In this document: piece after piece, positions 59,601 through 64,000 of the stretch
How positions within the stretch are numbered: position 1 is the first letter of the stretch
Layout: every line of letters begins with the position of its first letter
Assembly: GCA_030760725.1 (NCBI GenBank)
Contig: JASWHV010000007.1
Coordinates: 23,224,824-23,288,823 of the forward strand
Direction of reading: 5' to 3'
Source of the DNA: Neostapfia colusana
Lineage: Eukaryota; Streptophyta; Magnoliopsida; Poales; Poaceae
DNA length: 64,000 bases
Notes under the pieces: model-generated
The model's database searches: none
Seen by the model: only the letters and a program-made list of their open reading frames with translations
Told to the model about the DNA's origin: nothing
Program-made: the position numbers and the translations under genes

Positions 59601-60982
59601 TAGGATTTCCGGCCCGCCAAAAACCTGCGCCGACGCGCCCTACAGCACCAGCGCAGCTCTAGGAAGATCGGCACGACCTCAAAATGGCTCGGGAGCGGCT
59701 GTAAATAGGTTGTCGCCGTGCGACCGAATAGGTCCGCCATGAACACCTCTAGTCGAGCTCGAATTCCGTTGTGCTGAGGTGTTTTCATGCGCTGGATCCT
59801 AAAGGGAAAATGACCGCCGGCTAATCCAGCGTCTATGTGCCAAATTTGATGACTTAAGGAGGATCAGAGGGCAAGAATTTGAAAGAGTCATACCGGAAGC
59901 TCGGAATAGGGTCGCCGGAGCAAAACTTCGAAATTCGCCGGCGATGCTTCACGGTATGGCCTGAGCTTGGGCTGAGAGCAGCACTGCACCCGTGCACGTC
60001 CGTAGGTGTGATCGTTCGGCCGTGGAACCCGCTGTGGTGGGCTGTCCACGAGTGCCCGATCACTTTCTCGTCTTAGGTTGCCGCGGCGGCGGTCGTTCTC
60101 GGGCAACGGAGGCCGCAGCTCACTGCTCGTGGGTCAGGGAGGTGGAGGCCGAGCTCGCGGTGATGTTTAGCAGCCCAGGGGAGGAGAGAGCGTGGTGGTT
60201 TCGCCGATCTTCCGATCGGACTGAGAGCGGAGGGGAAGACGGTCGCTGGCCGTGCGCTCGCGAGGAGGAGAAGGCACGGCCTTTGCTTCGTCCAGGGGGG
60301 GTTTATCAGGTCGCAGAACCGCCTCTGGGCGCCGTGTGTGGGGAATGCAGCAGCTGGTGGCGCTGCCGAGTGCCCCCGTGGCTTCACGGTGGGAGCAGCT
60401 CTTGGCCCACGTGCTGCTCGACGATTTTCCTCACTGGGGCTGAGACTTAAGGTGCAAGGCTCCTCTTTTAGCTCTATGACATGTGGGTCCCACTCCACAT
60501 TTCCTCCCCAAATATCTTCTCAAGCTGATCCTCTTAATTCCCCCAATCCTGAGTTTAAAGTATGGGTTAGAATTTGCATCCTTCCAATTCAGTTTGAATT
60601 TGCTTTCCAAATTTGAATTTGGTTGAAGTTTGCAAATCCTCCTCTTTAACTCCCTTTTGAGCCCACCCTATAAATGAAAAGTTTGTGAACAAACTTTTCC
60701 TTATAATCCCAACTATAGGGCTGCATGTTTATTCAAAGTTTTTGGTCACTACATGTGTGAACTTGAATTTAAAATCTGATTTTTAAACTTACATGCAAGG
60801 AGGTATTTAACTCCTTATTGGTCCAACACTTTTCAATAAAAAGGTGAACCTCATGTTGGGTATTCATCCATGTTTTACCTTGCATGAAGAAAAATTTTAG
60901 CAAGTCCCATTTTTCCTGTCATTGCCACACATAAGAACTCAAACCATAGTTTTTATTCATACACATTTTTGGGACTTTTACA
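56665..60982 (-). mobile_element. E2 5' LTR
   Basis: The 4,318-bp LTR is nearly identical to 46258-50579. It ends at 60982 next to the CACTA target duplication (60983-60987). GC-rich central part 59240-60440; AT-rich flanks. No supported gene. Confidence 0.95.
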
Positions 60983-60987
60983 CACTA
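60983..60987. repeat. Target-site duplication of E2, right
   Basis: CACTA is the right-hand copy of the duplication at 46253-46257. The CACTA-transposon exon resumes immediately. Confidence 0.95.
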
Positions 60988-62408
60988 CCCCGGTGCGATC
61001 GATGGATGTGCAGCTACGTTGTGGGCCGACTACGAGCGCGTTCCTCACCCGCAGAACGGCAACCTACAGGGAGTCGTGTGGGCAGATTTTTGGGTAACTA
61101 GCTTTCATAAATATTTGAAGTTTCAATTATTTATGTTCCTTTAAATATTAATGTGCGTATGTCAAACTGTGTTGGCTTCCTATGGCTCTGGTACCGCCTT
61201 GAGGACCCGACTGAGCAGATGGATCACACCCGCTCCGTGTTCGAAGTGAACGCTCGGAAGCTTGTTATGCAAATGCTTTCGAACACTCGGAGTCAAGTAG
61301 TTAACGACTACTTGAAGCTCCACGACCACGAGGTTGGTTCGTTCAGAGACGCCTCCGACACGTACTTGACGGAGGAGCAGTACGCAGGGGTAAGTTGCAT
61401 TTTCTTTAAATTATTTACATTACTTTTGGTAAGTAACATCTAATGAACTACACATGTGTGCAGGTTAGTGTCCCTTGGTTACAGGGACGAACTGAAGATT
61501 ACCGAGCCCTTTGCAGGTATTGGGCTAGCGATGAGTTCATCGCTAAGTCCAAGAAGGCTCGAGATGCCAGAGGGAGCTCGGGGAAGCACGGTATGGGCGT
61601 CCACGGTTTCGTGCGGATGGCTAAATGGATGGTAAGTTTCTTGGTAGTTTTTTATATTCATAATGTAGTATTCTTCGTACTAACATATGTTCACAGGAAA
61701 ATGAGACTGACGTGTGACTGAGCGCTACTGCGGTCTATAGGAGAGGTCACACTGATCCTTCTCAGCCGGAGCAGTGTAGTCAGTACGCAGCGGAGCGCCT
61801 GGTAAATTTCTTGACCTCTCAAATTAGTTGACACTATATATGTTGTTGAACTTACATAATTTCATTGTTTTTCAGACTAGGTATGGGCAAGAGGCTGTGA
61901 GGATACACGGCGAAAGGTTCGATTTGAAAAACTCCCTCAACATCGACCCTCAAGCTGCGTATGCAAGCGGAGGTGGAAAAGCACACGGAAGGTGAATTCA
62001 TTTACTTTCATTGTTTTCGATTCAAGATTAATTGATTCATTTTTTTGTAGGCTTGCCATTCTCTGGAGTCGTCGACTCCAGGGAGGCACGACCTGCGAGA
62101 GGCGGCTCCTTGTAGTCTTTGACTGCTGGCGCAGGCTCCTCCAGCCGCCGTGTCACCGAGAGAGATCTCGAGGTTATGGCGCTTCAGGAGAGCTTGGTCC
62201 GGCAGGAGGAGGCCTTGACGAGAGAGCGAGAGAACAACAGGCCGCCATGGCGTACCATGCGTCCTATATGAAACAGATGCAAGCGGCAATGGAAGTAAGA
62301 AACATACAATTGTACTTTCATTACATTGCATTTCAACCGGTTTTGTAAATTGTAATGTTTGAAATGACAGGCGCTAGCTCGACAGCAAGGGCAGCAAATC
62401 CTGTAATG
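60988..62408 (+). pseudogene. Second CACTA gene, 3' exons (copy 2)
   Basis: It continues the exon interrupted by E2, then exons ending near 61093, 61389, 61631, 61802, 61993 and 62293 with GTAAGT-like donors. Key segments are MDHTRSVFEVNARKLVMQML, ASDEFIAKSKKARDARGSSGKH and, near 62160-62295, a likely coiled coil (LEVMALQESLVRQEEALTRE and QQAAMAYHASYMKQMQAAME in another frame). A TGA near 61714 is shared with copy 1, while the TAG of copy 1 is CAG here. The last exon (ALARQQGQQI) ends within ten codons at the transposon terminus, so the protein is truncated by the transposon end. The role is by analogy with plant En/Spm accessory proteins. Confidence 0.75.
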
Positions 62409-62411
62409 CAA
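62400..62411. other. Atypical 3' terminus of the CACTA element with CAA target duplication
   Basis: The element ends CCTGTAATG at 62408, followed by CAA. The left end with CAA in front is at 40604-40611. TAATG replaces the usual TAGTG. Element X continues in RT frame immediately after. Confidence 0.85.
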
Positions 62412-64000
62412 GAGCAAGAAAACTCCTCACTTGTGTGGTTTTGGGTTGTGGCCAACTCTCAATTGCTTCAATCTTGGCTTTATCAACTTCAATTCCCTGT
62501 GGAGTAACAACATAGCCAAGAAAAGATACTCGGTCGGTGCAAAAGGTGCACTTCCCAAGGTTACCGAACAAACATGCATCATGTAGAGCAATAAAAACAA
62601 CACGTAAATGTTCCAAATGTTCCTACAAAGTTCTACTATAAATCCGTATATCATCAAAATAGACTACCACAAATCATCCAATGAAAGCACGTAAAACTTC
62701 GTTCATTAATCTCATGAATGTGCTAAGTGCATTAGTTAACCCAAAAGGCATGACTAACCACTCATATAATCCATACTTAGTTTTAAATGCTGTTTTCCAT
62801 TCATCTCCCAATTTCATACGAATTTGATGGTATCCACTGCGCAAACCAACTTTGGAGAATATGGTAGAGCCACTTAATTCATCAAGCATGTCATCGAGCC
62901 TAGGAATAGGATGACAATATCGAATAGAAATATTATTAATGGCTCTACAATCAACGCACATAGGTGATGTACCATCCTTTTTTGGTACTAGTATAACAGG
63001 AACAACACAAGGACTAAGAGATTCACGTATATAACTTTTGTCGAGTAACTCCTGAACTTGACGTATAATCTCCTTTGTCTCATCAGGATTGGTACGTTAT
63101 GGTGCACGATTGGGTAGCGAGACACCGGGAATTAAGTCAATCTGATGCTCAATCCCGTGAATAGGTGGTAATCCCAGTGACACCTCTTGTGAAAAGACAT
63201 CAGTGAACTCCTGCAAAATGTTAGTGACAGCAGGAGGCAAAGAGGGATACACTTCCTCGAATGAAAATAATGCCTCTTTGCACACAAAAGCATAGCAATC
63301 AGATTTGCTAAAATCCAGATCAGTAATATCAGATTTGGTGGAAGTAAACAACCACTTTTCAATTTTATTTCAGAGGCAACACTAGATGATGGTTTGTTAG
63401 TAGGCTTATGTTGTTGCTTAAATTCTTTTGCCACAATCTGATTTTCACTCTTATTTTGTTCCTTCTTTGCCTTACTAGCGCTAGTAAGATCATCTTTCAA
63501 AATATGTTCTGGAGACATAGGAAGCAAAGTAATATTTTTATTCTTATGAACACGAGTATACTGATTTTTCCTGCCATAGTGTATAGAATTTTTATCAAAT
63601 TGCCATAGTCTACCAAGTAAAAGGGAGCATGCTTGCATGGGTACCACATCACAATCAACATAATCCGCATATGTAGCGATACTAAAATGTACACGAACAG
63701 TACGTGTTACCTTAACCTTGCCGCTCTTGTTGAACCATTGTATGCAGTAAGGATGAGGATGTGGTCTGGTGGCGAGAGACAACTTCTCCACCATGTCCAT
63801 ACTAGCTAAGTTGTTGCAACTCCCACCATCGATGATGATGCGGACACAATGTTCCTTAACAACTCCCTTTGTATGGAACAAATTGTGCCTCTGATTTTGC
63901 TCAGCATGTGTTACCTGCACACTCAGAACACGTTGAGCAACTAAACTTTCATACCTCTTAGCGTCTTCAGCAGCCATGTATTGTGTCTCTTGTTCAGAAT
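62412..64000 (-). pseudogene. Element X protease and reverse transcriptase (N-terminal half)
   Basis: The minus strand from the right edge encodes an aspartic protease (IIIDGGSCNNLAS, DCDVVPMQACSLLLGRLWQFD), a charged linker, and RT. Recognisable RT parts are LPPIHGIEHQIDLIPG, MCVDCRAINNISIRY, the FSKVGLRSGYHQIR block, YGLYEWLVMPFGLTNA, YFDD (62650-62661) and LFGNLGKCTFCTDRVSFLGY. It is a relic: a frameshift near 63360, TAA at 63097-63099, TGA at 62674-62676, TAG near 62624, and the catalytic Asp of the FSKVD motif is Gly (62845-62847). At 62411 the RT continues in frame at 40603 across the CACTA insertion. Gag lies beyond the window. Confidence 0.88.

Larger units (their letters stand above)
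46258..60982 (-). mobile_element. E2: complete chromovirus-type Ty3/gypsy retrotransposon
   Basis: The 14,725-bp minus-strand element has a 5' LTR at 56665-60982 (4,318 bp), primer site 56650-56661, leader, gag-pol 55113-50644, polypurine tract 50580-50593 and 3' LTR 46258-50579 (4,322 bp). It has a perfect target duplication. Its proteins are clearly related to E1, but the LTR sequences differ over most of their length, so it is a separate family of the same chromodomain (Tekay/Del-like) lineage. The LTRs differ at about 1% of sites, so it is young. Confidence 0.95.
33901..62156 (+). repeat. Tandem duplication, copy 2 (E2 inserted)
   Basis: This copy is collinear with 6274-33901. It carries E2 (46258-60982), which copy 1 lacks, and lacks E1. 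Subtracting E2 and one target duplication leaves about 13.5 kb, close to the 13.4 kb left in copy 1. The small difference comes from indels such as the 133 bp missing from LTR B and the shorter GC minisatellite here. Confidence 0.92.
40607..62408 (+). mobile_element. CACTA transposon, copy 2, both ends present (E2 nested)
   Basis: The left end is CACTACAGAAAAGAG at 40607 and the right end is ...AAATCCTGTAATG at 62408. Flanking CAA (40604-40606 and 62409-62411) is the 3-bp target duplication expected for CACTA elements. Element X reads on in the correct RT frame across the two flanks with one CAA. Without E2 the element is about 7.07 kb. The right end matches the inverted left end for only eight bases with one mismatch (CATTACAG versus CACTACAG), lacks subterminal repeats, and lies inside a coding exon. 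Confidence 0.93.

Noticed and set aside
1..64000. CRISPR arrays, tRNA, rRNA or bacterial-type operons
   Set aside because: None seen; repeats are LTRs, minisatellites and transposon motifs, and tRNA-like matches are only primer-binding sites.

Overview
The window is a nest of plant transposable elements. I recognise no independent host gene, tRNA, rRNA or CRISPR array. Long chromovirus-type Ty3/gypsy retrotransposons with 3-4 kb LTRs and initiator-methionine-tRNA primer sites, a CACTA (En/Spm) DNA transposon with a TNP2-type transposase, and very GC-rich CCG-repeat leader sequence all point to a large grass (Poaceae) genome, probably a gene-poor or pericentromeric region. Species and region type are inferences.

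Five retroelement families are nested. I name them X, Y, Z, E1 and E2 here. X is an old minus-strand Ty3/gypsy element. Its protease and RT half lies at 62409-64000, and its RNase H and integrase half is present twice (10706-11418 plus 25619-27038, and 38474-40606). Y is a plus-strand chromodomain element inserted in X. Its pol end (4020-4641) and 3' LTR (4637-7280 plus 10561-10705) are visible. Z is a minus-strand family with LTRs of about 3.4 kb: one 5' LTR at 589-4019, its internal region running off the left edge, and two solo LTRs (7281-10555 and 34887-38323). The CACTA element sits inside the RT of X.

The main structural event is a direct tandem duplication. Positions 6274-33901 and 33901-62156 are two copies of one ancestral unit of about 13.4 kb, holding the end of the Y LTR, a Z solo LTR, the X integrase and most of the CACTA element. 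The junction at 33901 joins a CACTA exon directly to the middle of a Y LTR. After the duplication each copy received its own full-length chromovirus: E1 (11419-25613, plus strand, target duplication GAAGA) in the X integrase of copy 1, and E2 (46258-60982, minus strand, target duplication CACTA) in a CACTA exon of copy 2. Both are nearly intact. E1 has one frameshift in a seven-G run and E2 has one premature stop in the integrase tail.

The CACTA element carries a dense block of inverted subterminal repeats at its 5' end, a GC-rich leader, an unidentified gene-like fragment, a broken TNP2 gene and a second multi-exon transposon gene. Its 3' end stops abruptly inside that second gene at an imperfect terminus, yet it is flanked by a 3-bp target duplication (CAA). 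This suggests use of a cryptic internal end. All coding regions of X, Y and CACTA carry stops or frameshifts. Only E1 and E2 look recently mobile.
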